A stretch of DNA of 5,237 bases from Clostridium grantii DSM 8605 (GTDB lineage: Bacteria > Bacillota > Clostridia > Clostridiales > Clostridiaceae): the NCBI RefSeq assembly GCF_900129965.1, contig NZ_FQXM01000058.1:1-5237 (forward strand), read 5' to 3'. How positions within the stretch are numbered: the first letter of the stretch is position 1; every line of letters starts with the position of its first letter. The notes beneath the pieces were generated by a model. The model worked only from the letters and a program-made list of their open reading frames with translations. It was not told where the DNA came from and ran no database searches. Shown one piece after another: positions 1 to 5,237 of this stretch. A program made the translations under genes and the position numbers.

Positions 1-17
1 TGGGGGAGGTTGTTTGG
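1..17 (+). repeat. 17-base direct repeat, left copy
   Basis: The bases tgggggaggttgtttgg recur exactly at 976-992. Both copies fall in a peptidoglycan-binding reading frame and diverge from the next base on. The left copy starts at the window edge, so the repeat may extend further upstream. The two copies flank the nucleotidyltransferase/HEPN gene pair. Confidence 0.8.
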
Positions 18-31
18 GTAGAGTTTTATGA
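1..31 (+). CDS. 3' end of a peptidoglycan-binding-domain protein (partial)
   Basis: Only the last codons are in the window. Read from base 2, the frame gives GGGCLGRVL and then TGA at 29-31. This resembles the end of a PG_binding_1 domain (VDGxVGxxTLxxL). It is in the same frame and has the same bases as the better preserved domain at 845-1033, which reads VVGGGCL at the matching place. Such domains usually sit at the C-terminus of secreted cell-wall hydrolases or spore-cortex enzymes; whether that holds here cannot be seen. A competing frame stays open from 3 to 83 but matches nothing I recognise. The assignment rests on the repeat alone, so it is tentative. Confidence 0.4.
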   Translation, partial: GGGCLGRVL

Positions 32-78
32 GGAGCATCCGAATAAAAATAGAGTGATTATTAGTCTTGATTATAGTG

Positions 79-84
79 TATAAT
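79..84 (+). promoter_or_regulatory. candidate -10 element for the MNT/HEPN pair
   Basis: A perfect TATAAT lies 31 bases before the GTG start of the nucleotidyltransferase gene. No good -35 is found at 16-18 bases upstream; the bases there are gattat-like. In such AT-rich DNA a lone TATAAT is weak evidence. It is the best placed candidate in the 84-base gap after the upstream stop. Confidence 0.3.
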
Positions 85-115
85 ATAAGTAAAGGAATAT
101 AGTGGAGATAGGTAG

Positions 116-448
116 GTGAAATTTATGCCATATAATGTGAAGATTGAGTTAGATAATTTATTAAAAGAAATAAATGAAGTATCAGATGTAAATTCTATTT
201 ATCTGTTTGGATCTTATGCCTATGGAAATCCTAATGAAGATAGCGATTTAGACATATGTGTAGTAACCAATGATAAAAGCAAAAGAAAAATTGAAATCAT
301 GAAATTAATAAGAAAATCAATATCTAAAGTGGCGACTATGCCAGTTGATTTATTAGTTTATTATAGTGATGAATTTAATGAAAGAGCTAAATCAGAGTGC
401 ACTATGGAACATGAAATTTTACTTCAGGGAGTTAAACTTTATGGATAA
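116..448 (+). CDS. minimal nucleotidyltransferase (MNT / MntA-like, NTP_transf_2)
   Basis: A 110-residue stand-alone nucleotidyltransferase of the polymerase-beta superfamily, the usual size for MNT proteins. Seen directly: the signature GSX10DXD, with G32-S33 and the metal-binding pair D44 and D46 (SDLDI), and a third likely catalytic acid D78 in MPVDLLVYY. The catalytic triad is therefore complete. In studied MntA/HepT pairs the MNT protein is the antitoxin and transfers AMP to a tyrosine of its HEPN partner; that is family knowledge, not shown here. The GTG start at 116 has GGAG at 104-107, eight bases upstream. An ATG at 125, preceded by AGGTGA at 114-119, would give 107 residues and is almost as likely. 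The stop codon overlaps the start of the HEPN gene, so the two are co-transcribed and probably translationally coupled. Confidence 0.88.
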   Translation: MKFMPYNVKIELDNLLKEINEVSDVNSIYLFGSYAYGNPNEDSDLDICVVTNDKSKRKIEIMKLIRKSISKVATMPVDLLVYYSDEFNERAKSECTMEHEILLQGVKLYG

Positions 449-824
449 CAAAGAGATAGCTAAAGAATGGTTTGAATTTGCAAAACGAGATTTAGAGTCA
501 GCTAAGTTTTTAATGAATATGTATCCAAAGCCATTAGAAATTATATGCTATCATTGTGAACAAAGTGCTGAAAAATATATAAAAGGGTATCTTATTGCAA
601 TTGGAAACAAAGTTGAAAAGACTCATGATTTAGTATTGCTTAATTCTAAATGTAGAGATATAAACTGTAGTTTTAATGATATTGAAGATGATTGCATTGA
701 GCTTGTTCCATATGGAGTGCAAGTTAGATATCCATATCAGTTGGAAGTAAATGAAGATGATGTAAAGAGTGCTATTAGTAGTGCAGAAAGAATAGAAAAA
801 TTCATACAAAAAATATTAGGGTAG
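441..824 (+). CDS. HEPN-domain protein, partner of the MNT nucleotidyltransferase
   Basis: A 127-residue protein starting MDNKEIAKEWFEFAKRDLES. Its ATG overlaps the MNT stop by eight bases (441-448), which fixes the start and argues for coupled translation. An upstream in-frame ATG at 366 is rejected because it would overlap the MNT gene by 83 bases. Family hallmarks of PF05168-type HEPN proteins are visible: the first helix WFEFAKRDLESAKFL, the second helix HCEQSAEKYIKGYLIAIG, the THDLVLL segment, and a late RYPYQ followed by a helix. HEPN toxins of MNT/HepT pairs are RNases that normally carry an RX4-6H motif. No arginine here is followed by a histidine at that spacing, so ribonuclease activity is doubtful or uses other residues. 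It may be a toxin, or a different HEPN subgroup that forms a complex with the nucleotidyltransferase. The family call is firm; the toxin role is inference. Confidence 0.85.
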   Translation: MDNKEIAKEWFEFAKRDLESAKFLMNMYPKPLEIICYHCEQSAEKYIKGYLIAIGNKVEKTHDLVLLNSKCRDINCSFNDIEDDCIELVPYGVQVRYPYQLEVNEDDVKSAISSAERIEKFIQKILG

Positions 825-850
825 TCAACTATGACTACCTTTAATTTTGT
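820..850 (+). terminator. intrinsic terminator of the MNT/HEPN operon
   Basis: An 8-bp stem, GGTAGTCA (820-827) pairing with TGACTACC (832-839) around the loop acta, is followed by the T-rich run tttaattttgt. The left arm contains the HEPN stop codon (822-824), so the terminator overlaps the end of the gene. Confidence 0.75.
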
Positions 851-1033
851 TTGTTTTACGGGTACCTAGAAAGAGATGTTGGTCGTTGTGGAGCTGATGG
901 GTATTTTGGTGGGGATACTGAGAAAGCTGTTAGGAAGTTTCAGGGGTATGTTGGGGTTGGGGTTGATGGTGTTGTTGGGGGAGGTTGTTTGGACAGTAAG
1001 GTTAGCCAAGTAAATCAAATAGTTGTATTATAA
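845..1033 (+). pseudogene. peptidoglycan-binding domain (PG_binding_1) remnant
   Basis: This frame opens after a TAA at 842-844 and runs to the stop at 1031-1033. It carries most of one PG_binding_1 repeat: LERDVGRCGADGYFG, then DTEKAVRKFQ, then VGVDGVVGG. These match the family's xxLGYxxGxDGxFGxxTExAVxxFQxxxGLxVDGxVG pattern. The expected first helix and everything upstream (signal peptide, catalytic domain) are missing. There is no convincing ribosome binding site; a TTG at 851 is the only possible start. I read it as the severed C-terminal end of a cell-wall-binding protein. After VVGGGCL the sequence departs from the usual domain end. Base use is strikingly G/T-rich and C-poor compared with the AT-rich genes around it. 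It matches the 3' end at 1-31, which suggests a duplicated or interrupted parent gene. Confidence 0.65.
976..992 (+). repeat. 17-base direct repeat, right copy
   Basis: An exact copy of bases 1-17, lying inside the peptidoglycan-binding remnant and in the same frame relative to that domain. The interval between the copies (18-975) holds the whole MNT/HEPN operon and its terminator. Confidence 0.8.
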
Positions 1034-1064
1034 ATACTTTAAAAATAAATAAAATTTAAAGAAT

Positions 1065-1092
1065 AAAAGCCAACTCAATTGAATTGGCTTTT
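1065..1092. terminator. bidirectional-looking intrinsic terminator
   Basis: A 9-bp perfect stem, AAAAGCCAA (1065-1073) with TTGGCTTTT (1084-1092), encloses ctcaattgaa. A-run on one side and T-run on the other allow termination in either direction. It lies 31 bases after the peptidoglycan-binding remnant and is probably the original terminator of that gene. It also insulates the next unit. Confidence 0.75.
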
Positions 1093-1460
1093 ATAAATAA
1101 GAGTGGTACAGGATAAAACCCTCCACCTGATCAAAGTATGCATCGGATAGAAATACATGTCAATAATTTAATGCAAGTCCATATTGAATTTCTTACATTT
1201 TAATGAAAGAACGGCTTTCGGAATTTAGTTATAATACAAATTAAAACACAAATCCAAAATAATTAAAAAATATGTAAAATGTGGTACAAATATTTTGACG
1301 TAAGAAGTAGTTATAATAAATTGAACAGAATGAAGAGAAATAAAATATGTGGAACTCTTTTCGATATCTAAATTTACGAAGATTATGAAAAAAAATATAT
1401 ATATGAAGAAATATGTTGAGATTTAATTACTAAAAATAACATATATAAAGGGGAAGTACT
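1093..1460. other. AT-rich intergenic region ahead of the DUF262 gene
   Basis: 368 bases with no credible gene; the only small frames (for example 13 codons at 1385-1426) lack a good ribosome binding site. The 11-base string tagttataata occurs twice (1226-1236 and 1308-1318), each holding a TATAAT that could serve as a -10 element, though neither has a good -35. No riboswitch fold, tRNA or strong hairpin was recognised. The region probably contains the promoter and a long leader of the DUF262 gene. Confidence 0.5.
1295..1322 (+). promoter_or_regulatory. candidate sigma-A promoter of the DUF262 gene
   Basis: TTGACG (1295-1300, five of six to consensus) is followed after 16 bases by TAAATT (1317-1322, four of six). 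A perfect TATAAT at 1312-1317 is too close to pair with this -35. Transcription from here would give a leader of about 130 bases before the ATG at 1461. The true -10 is uncertain. Confidence 0.35.
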
Positions 1461-3212
1461 ATGGCATTTCAAACACCACTTACAATAAGCGAAGTAATTA
1501 CAAATATCGATTCTAAAAAATATTTACTTCCATCAATTCAACGGGAATTTGTATGGAGCACAAATCAAATTACAAAATTATTTGATAGTTTGATGAGGGA
1601 TTATCCTATTAATGCATTTTTATTTTGGAAAGTTTCTAAGGAAAATATAAATGAGTTTAGATTTTATGAATTTTTAAGAGATTATCATCAACGGAAGAAA
1701 AGGCATAATGAAAAGGCGAATTTAAATGGCAGTGAGGATATTATTGCCATTTTAGATGGGCAGCAAAGATTGACTTCACTTTATATAGGATTAAAAGGAT
1801 CGTATGCTTATAAGCTTTCTTATAAACGTTGGGATAATGACCAAGCATATCCTGTTAGAAAATTGTATCTTAATCTTTTAACAGCTTCTGAGGATCCAGA
1901 GAATGAATATGAATTTGAATTTTTAACAGAGAGTGAAGCAGAAAACAAAGAGGATGATTTAGAACACCATTGGTTTCCTGTAGGGAAGATACTTGACCTA
2001 AAAGAACAAAGTGAGGTTAATGAATATCTAATTGAAAATGATTTGTCTTCTAATCAAGATAAAGCTAAGGCGAAATTTGCAAATAGGGCACTATTTAAGC
2101 TTCATTCCGTAATACATACTACAGCTATTATTAGTTATTATCTAGAACAAAGTAAGGAATTAGATAAAGTATTAAATATTTTTATTCGTGTAAATAGCGG
2201 AGGTACTACATTGAATTATTCTGATTTATTGTTATCTTTCGCAACAGCTCAATGGGATAAAAGGGATGCAAGGGAAGAAATTAATCAGTTTGTTGATGAA
2301 ATTAATGAAATTGGACGAGGATTTAATGTTAATAAAGATTTTGTTTTAAAGGCTTGTTTAGTACTGAGTGATTTTAGTGATATTTCTTTTAAGGTGGATA
2401 ACTTTAATAAAAGTAATATGTTGAAAATACAAGCTGATTGGGATGATATAACTAAAGCAATAAGAGATGCAATGAGATTAATTGCAAGCTTTGGATTTAG
2501 TCGAGAGAATATTACTTCTAATAATCTTATTATTCCGATTGCTTATTATCTGAAACATATTGGACTACCAGATAACTTTGAAATTAGTAGCTCCAAAATT
2601 AATGATAGAGCAAAAATTAAAAAATGGTTTACTCTTTCTCTATTAAAAAGAGTATTTAGCTTTATGCCTGATGGGGTATTGAAGCCAGTTCGAGATATTA
2701 TTATTAAAAATGATACTGGAGAATTTCCACTAGAGCAAATTATTCAGCACTTTAAAGGCGGTAATAGAAATTTAGCATTCACAAGTGATGAAATAAATAA
2801 CTTGATGTATAGTAAATATGGACAAGGAAATACTTTGGTAATTATGTCGATTTTATATCCATGGGCAGATTTGAGAAATAACTTTCATATAGATCATATA
2901 TTTGCTAAAAGTGGCTTTACAAAAAGGAAATTAGAGAAACGTGGAGTACCATCTGAAAGCATTGGGTTATATTTAGAGAATTATAATTACATAGGGAATT
3001 TACAACTTTTAGAATCTATCCCCAATATAGAAAAAAGTAATATGGATTTTGATAAGTGGATTGATGAAACTATTCCTGCAGGTGCAGTAGATGAGTATAA
3101 GACTAAACACTATATACCTAAACATATGAATTTGGGTATTATAAACTTTCAGCAATTCTTAGAGGAAAGAGAAAAAATTATAATTGATAAGTTACAACAG
3201 GCGTTATTATAA
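1461..3212 (+). CDS. DUF262/DUF1524 protein, GmrSD-like type IV restriction endonuclease
   Basis: 583 residues, a full-length fused GmrS-GmrD-type architecture. N-terminal DUF262 (about 8-260): the PSIQREFVW motif at 24-32, DGQQRLTS at 99-106 and FIRVNSGGTTL at 241-251. In this ParB-like fold the DGQQR motif is associated with nucleotide binding/hydrolysis. The C-terminal DUF1524 His-Me/HNH nuclease domain (about 440-560) has HIDHIF at 476-481, with H476 and H479. It also has NYNYIGNLQLLE at 507-518 and N522/K525 downstream, the expected metal and catalytic residues. GmrSD enzymes cut DNA with modified (for example glucosylated hydroxymethyl) cytosines, so the inferred role is NTP-dependent defence against phages with modified DNA; the specificity here is unknown. 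AAAGGGGAAG at 1447-1456, four bases before the ATG, is a strong ribosome binding site. It is transcribed alone: no gene within 300 bases upstream and no adjacent partner downstream. No frameshift or missing motif is seen. Confidence 0.9.
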   Translation: MAFQTPLTISEVITNIDSKKYLLPSIQREFVWSTNQITKLFDSLMRDYPINAFLFWKVSKENINEFRFYEFLRDYHQRKKRHNEKANLNGSEDIIAILDGQQRLTSLYIGLKGSYAYKLSYKRWDNDQAYPVRKLYLNLLTASEDPENEYEFEFLTESEAENKEDDLEHHWFPVGKILDLKEQSEVNEYLIENDLSSNQDKAKAKFANRALFKLHSVIHTTAIISYYLEQSKELDKVLNIFIRVNSGGTTLNYSDLLLSFATAQWDKRDAREEINQFVDEINEIGRGFNVNKDFVLKACLVLSDFSDISFKVDNFNKSNMLKIQADWDDITKAIRDAMRLIASFGFSRENITSNNLIIPIAYYLKHIGLPDNFEISSSKINDRAKIKKWFTLSLLKRVFSFMPDGVLKPVRDIIIKNDTGEFPLEQIIQHFKGGNRNLAFTSDEINNLMYSKYGQGNTLVIMSILYPWADLRNNFHIDHIFAKSGFTKRKLEKRGVPSESIGLYLENYNYIGNLQLLESIPNIEKSNMDFDKWIDETIPAGAVDEYKTKHYIPKHMNLGIINFQQFLEEREKIIIDKLQQALL

Positions 3213-3345
3213 TGAATGAGGCTATTGATTGATTCTATATGTGCTGTTTTTAAATTTTAATCTGTTACGTTTATGAAAAAATATGAAATTAAATCTAAGA
3301 TGTATATGAGGGAAGGATGTATAGGTATAGTAGATATAGTAATGT

Positions 3346-3433
3346 AAGGATAAACTATGAAAATATATAAGCGTTTAAGAGTCAGGACAATAAGACTTTT
3401 AGATGTGAAGCGGATATATTATCTGAGGTTGAA
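3346..3433 (+). pseudogene. apparent frameshifted 5' part of the small gene at 3434-3679
   Basis: AAGGA at 3346-3350 lies six bases before ATG 3357-3359, the best initiation site in the area. Its frame (MKIYKR...) gives a very basic 31-codon peptide that stops at 3452. The frame of the downstream gene is open from 3371, just after a TAA at 3368-3370, and reads FKSQDNKTFRCEADILSEVE directly into that gene. Adding one base at about 3371-3376 would join MKIYKR to FKSQDNK and give one protein of about 108 residues. No slippery heptamer is present at the junction, so a one-base loss is more likely than programmed frameshifting. Confidence 0.45.
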
Positions 3434-3679
3434 GTGGAAAATGAAAGAATAGCAATATATAGCGTTATAATTAATAGTCATACTGGAAAAAGTGAAAGTA
3501 GTATAGAGTATTTTGATAACAAGGCAAAAACTAGTTCAATAGTAAGAGAAGCACTAAAGAAAATAAGAAAACTAAACTTTGGAAATATATGTGCAAGGGA
3601 ATACTATGGAATGGATATTATAGAAGCAAGAAAGATAGCAGAAGAAAATGAAAATTGCACTCTTGGGATATTTCAATAG
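3434..3679 (+). CDS. small hypothetical protein, possibly 5'-truncated by a frameshift
   Basis: As annotated, 81 residues from a GTG with GAGG at 3425-3428 five bases upstream. I do not recognise the family. It is a soluble, mixed-charge protein without signal peptide, membrane segment or cysteine cluster. The first part (IAIYSVIINSHTGKSESSIEYF) looks like two beta strands with a turn. The second (SSIVREALKKIRKLN) is an amphipathic basic helix, and a further helix follows (IIEARKIAEENE). The coding frame continues open upstream to 3371 with protein-like composition, so the GTG may be only a fallback start of a broken longer gene. It stands alone between the DUF262 gene and a strong terminator; the function is unknown. 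Confidence 0.5.
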   Translation: MENERIAIYSVIINSHTGKSESSIEYFDNKAKTSSIVREALKKIRKLNFGNICAREYYGMDIIEARKIAEENENCTLGIFQ

Positions 3680-3691
3680 ATGCTGATAATC

Positions 3692-3725
3692 AAAAAAACT
3701 CTTATGTAATTATAAGAGTTTTTTT
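3692..3725. terminator. strong intrinsic terminator, bidirectional-looking
   Basis: A perfect 14-bp inverted repeat, A7CTCTTAT (3692-3705) with ATAAGAGT7 (3712-3725), around the loop gtaatt. It starts 12 bases after the small gene's stop. Seven A's on the left and seven T's on the right let it work in both directions and separate that gene from the PLD-helicase unit. Confidence 0.85.
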
Positions 3726-3766
3726 GCGTGTATTTATTAGTAATAGATAAAAATATATGTTATATA

Positions 3767-3775
3767 TGTTATAAT
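3767..3775 (+). promoter_or_regulatory. extended -10 promoter of the PLD-helicase gene
   Basis: TGTTATAAT is a perfect extended -10 (TGnTATAAT). The -35 region at about 3747-3752 (ataaaa) is poor, as is common for extended -10 promoters. The predicted start near 3782 gives a leader of about 60 bases to the ATG at 3845. A second TATAAT at 3823-3828 is too close to the ribosome binding site to be useful. Confidence 0.5.
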
Positions 3776-3844
3776 TATTGATATGATGGATAAGTTTTAC
3801 AATAATAATAATAAGAAAATATTATAATTTGGAAGTGATTTAAT

Positions 3845-4813
3845 ATGGAATCTGGAATTCTTGATAATCAGAATAATGGGACTGTAGGAGAATATTTAAA
3901 AGAAAACATTAATGATAAATCTAAGTTGTCAATAATCTCAGCATATTTCACAATATACGCATATAAAGCGCTAAAAGAAAAACTAGATAATATAGATAGC
4001 TTAAAATTTCTATTTGGAGAACCAACTTTTGTAACAAACAATGTTATTAATAAAAGAAAATCTTTTTGTATTACTAAAAAAGAATCTGAAAGTGAAAAAG
4101 ATGTTGAAAGAGAAAATTTTATTACAGATTCTTCATATGACATTAGTTTAAAAGAAAAACTTAATCAAAGTTCAGTAGCAAGAGAATGTGTAAAATGGAT
4201 AAATGAAAAAGTTGAAATTAGATCTATGATTAAACCTGATTTTTTACATGGGAAACTTTATCATATTGAGCAAAGTAATGGGGTACAAAAATCAGTTATG
4301 GGTAGTTCAAATTTTACAGTTAGTGGACTAGGGCTAGGAAAAGAAAAGAATATCGAATTAAATCTTATTACAGATTCTAATAGAGACATAAATGATCTAA
4401 AAAAATGGTTTGATGAGATTTGGAAAAATAAAAAATTAACTGAAGATGTTAAGGATGATGTAATAAAATATATTCAACAAATGTACATAGAAAATTCACC
4501 TGAGTTTATTTATTATGTTACTCTCTATAATATTTTTAATGAATTTCTTGAATGGCAAGAAGAAGAAAATATTTTGCAAGAACAAATAGGATTTACTGAC
4601 ACTGTTATATGGAGAACATTATATGACTTTCAGAAAGATGGAGTAAAAGGGGCTATAAACAAGATAAGTAAGCACAATGGCTGCATTATTGCTGATAGTG
4701 TTGGTCTTGGTAAAACATTTGAAGCATTAGCGGTAATTAAGTATTTTGAACTTAAAAACAAAAATGTACTTGTTTTATATCCTAAAAAGTTAAGAGATAA
4801 CTGGCTAGTGTAG
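3845..4813 (+). pseudogene. PLD-like nuclease / SNF2-type helicase, truncated after motif Ia
   Basis: 322 residues from an ATG with GGAAGTGA at 3831-3838 six bases upstream. The N-terminal phospholipase-D-like half carries HGK at 135-137 and GSSN at 153-156, the HxK...GSxN pattern of PLD nucleases; the usual Asp is replaced by E142, so it is a degenerate single HKD. Then comes the start of an SF2/SNF2-like helicase: a Q-motif-like FQKDGV (262-267), the Walker A segment ADSVGLGKT (283-291) and motif Ia VLVLYPKKLRDNW (308-320). The protein then stops at TAG 4811-4813. Intact PLD-SNF2 proteins are generally several times longer and contain motifs II to VI, all absent here. An insertion-sequence end begins about three bases after the stop and accounts for the loss. 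Related proteins occur in phage-defence and restriction loci, so a DNA-targeting defence role is inferred for the ancestor. ATPase activity of the remnant is very unlikely; the PLD half might still fold. Confidence 0.8.
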
Positions 4814-4823
4814 ATTGTCAAGT

Positions 4824-4859
4824 AAAATTGACCCCCATTTACGTTGAATTTTGACCCCC
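4824..4859. repeat. paired terminal repeats of the insertion element
   Basis: AAAATTGACCCCC (4824-4836) and AATTTTGACCCCC (4847-4859) match at 11 of 13 positions and lie 23 bases apart, about two helix turns. They are likely transposase binding sites at the element's end. The C-runs stand out in this AT-rich DNA. Confidence 0.65.
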
Positions 4860-4863
4860 TGGA

Positions 4864-5237
4864 TCAAATTACAACTAAATTATATCCATCAATTTTAAGA
4901 TTATTTGCTTTAACAATAAAACACCTAGAAGAATGATCAATGGATACATATTTGTTTAATTCCATAATTCTATCTTTAATAAGGTCTTTGACCATTTCAT
5001 CAAAATGTAAATTAGGGGAAGCCTCCGTAGAGGCATTAATTCTATTCTTAACAGTCCTTGCAGGTATTTGATTATCAAGTTCTTCTAAACTCATGAATTC
5101 TGCCGTATCGGAGGCTTTCGCCTTATGCTTGTACAGTCTAGTAGCAGAGTCAAAATAATAATCAGTACCATTAAATAATCTTCTTTTTACCTGTTCAAAA
5201 GTAAGATTATATTTTTCTCTAGCCAGTATTTTAGCTG
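4864..5237 (-). CDS. C-terminal part of an unidentified protein of the mobile element (partial)
   Basis: The frame is open from the window edge to TGA at 4864-4866, giving 123 residues of C-terminal sequence; an ATG at 5094 is internal, because the same frame continues upstream without interruption. Visible features: a charged helical start (LTFEQVKRRLFNGTDYYFDS), the segment LDNQIPARTVKNRI, and a beta-rich tail (CFIVKANNLKIDGYNLVVI). I see no DDE triad, Walker motif or zinc ribbon in this part. It does not resemble the C-termini of IstA or IstB that I know. Its stop lies five bases inside the terminal repeats, so it is almost surely a gene of the element: a transposase, an accessory transposition protein or a passenger. 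Function not assigned. Confidence 0.7.
   Translation of the reverse strand, partial: AKILAREKYNLTFEQVKRRLFNGTDYYFDSATRLYKHKAKASDTAEFMSLEELDNQIPARTVKNRINASTEASPNLHFDEMVKDLIKDRIMELNKYVSIDHSSRCFIVKANNLKIDGYNLVVI

Larger units (their letters stand above)
4816..5237 (-). mobile_element. insertion-sequence end, IS21-like in style (partial)
   Basis: Right after the truncated helicase the sequence begins TGTCAAGT and carries two TTGACCCCC repeats within the first 44 bases. A minus-strand gene then ends five bases from the second repeat and runs off the window. A TG-start with multiple short terminal repeats is the style of IS21-family ends. However, the visible protein is not recognisably IstA or IstB, so the family is a guess. 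The exact boundary is set by eye; target duplication and the other end are outside the window. Confidence 0.55.

Noticed and set aside
3..83. Open frame of 26 codons ending at TAA 81-83
   Set aside because: It could be the tail of a gene, but the frame ending at 29-31 matches the peptidoglycan-binding copy in frame, which is stronger evidence.
366..440. Upstream in-frame ATG for the HEPN protein
   Set aside because: It lies deep inside the MNT gene; the ATG at 441 overlaps the MNT stop neatly and starts at the conserved first helix.
1385..1426. 13-codon frame in the leader of the DUF262 gene as a leader peptide
   Set aside because: No convincing ribosome binding site, all-AT composition and no attenuator hairpin.
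3273..3347. 24-codon frame between the DUF262 gene and the small gene
   Set aside because: No ribosome binding site and no protein-like pattern.
3366..3378. Programmed -1 frameshift in the small gene
   Set aside because: The bases aagcgtttaag offer no X XXY YYZ slippery heptamer in the reading frame and no downstream hairpin is evident.
3747..3828. Promoter TTTACA (3796-3801) with TATTAT (3820-3825)
   Set aside because: The transcript would start within the ribosome binding site; the extended -10 at 3767-3775 is better placed.
3868..4143. Minus-strand open frame within the PLD half of the helicase gene
   Set aside because: It is antisense to a gene with clear domain motifs and is serine/phenylalanine-rich, as reverse complements of lysine/glutamate-rich genes are.
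4630..4821. Minus-strand open frame over the Walker A region
   Set aside because: Antisense shadow of the helicase gene that spills over the insertion boundary.
1..5237. CRISPR array, tRNA, rRNA or riboswitch
   Set aside because: No regularly spaced repeats, cloverleaf or recognisable aptamer core was seen on either strand.

Overview
The window is AT-rich low-GC Firmicute DNA, most likely from Clostridium or a close relative. The reasons are A/T-ending codons, long A/T intergenic stretches, G-rich ribosome binding sites, GTG/ATG starts and hairpin-plus-T-run terminators. By eye it reads as an accessory or defence-type island. No housekeeping gene, tRNA, rRNA or CRISPR array is seen.

Positions 1-1092: a two-gene MNT nucleotidyltransferase / HEPN cassette (116-448 and 441-824, overlapping by 8 bases) ends in a hairpin terminator. 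It lies between two pieces of a peptidoglycan-binding (PG_binding_1) coding sequence: the very end of one copy at 1-31 and a headless remnant at about 845-1033. The two pieces share an exact 17-base direct repeat in the same reading frame. The remnant is G-rich and C-poor, quite unlike its neighbours, and is followed by a second, bidirectional-looking terminator.

Positions 1093-3212: a 368-base AT-rich noncoding stretch with candidate promoter elements leads to a 583-residue DUF262 + DUF1524 protein. This is the fused GmrSD-like architecture of type IV (modification-dependent) restriction enzymes, with both the DGQQR and the HxxH...N...N nuclease motifs present.

Positions 3213-3725: a small unrecognised gene (3434-3679) whose 5' part appears to be split off by a one-base frameshift. 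The best ribosome binding site and ATG (3346-3359) are in another frame. It ends in a perfect 14-bp-stem terminator.

Positions 3726-5237: the first 322 codons of a PLD-like nuclease / SNF2-type SF2 helicase, read from an extended -10 promoter. The gene is cut off just after helicase motif Ia. A few bases later comes what looks like an insertion-sequence end, with two closely spaced TTGACCCCC repeats, IS21-like in style. A minus-strand gene converges on that end and runs off the window; I could not identify its product.

Together, the nucleotidyltransferase/HEPN pair, the GmrSD-like endonuclease and the broken PLD-helicase are three separate transcription units of defence or toxin-antitoxin type, with decay by frameshift, duplication and IS insertion. 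No single undescribed multi-gene system is demonstrated. The most unusual points are the HEPN protein without the standard RX4-6H motif, the repeat-flanked cassette, and the unidentified protein of the mobile element.
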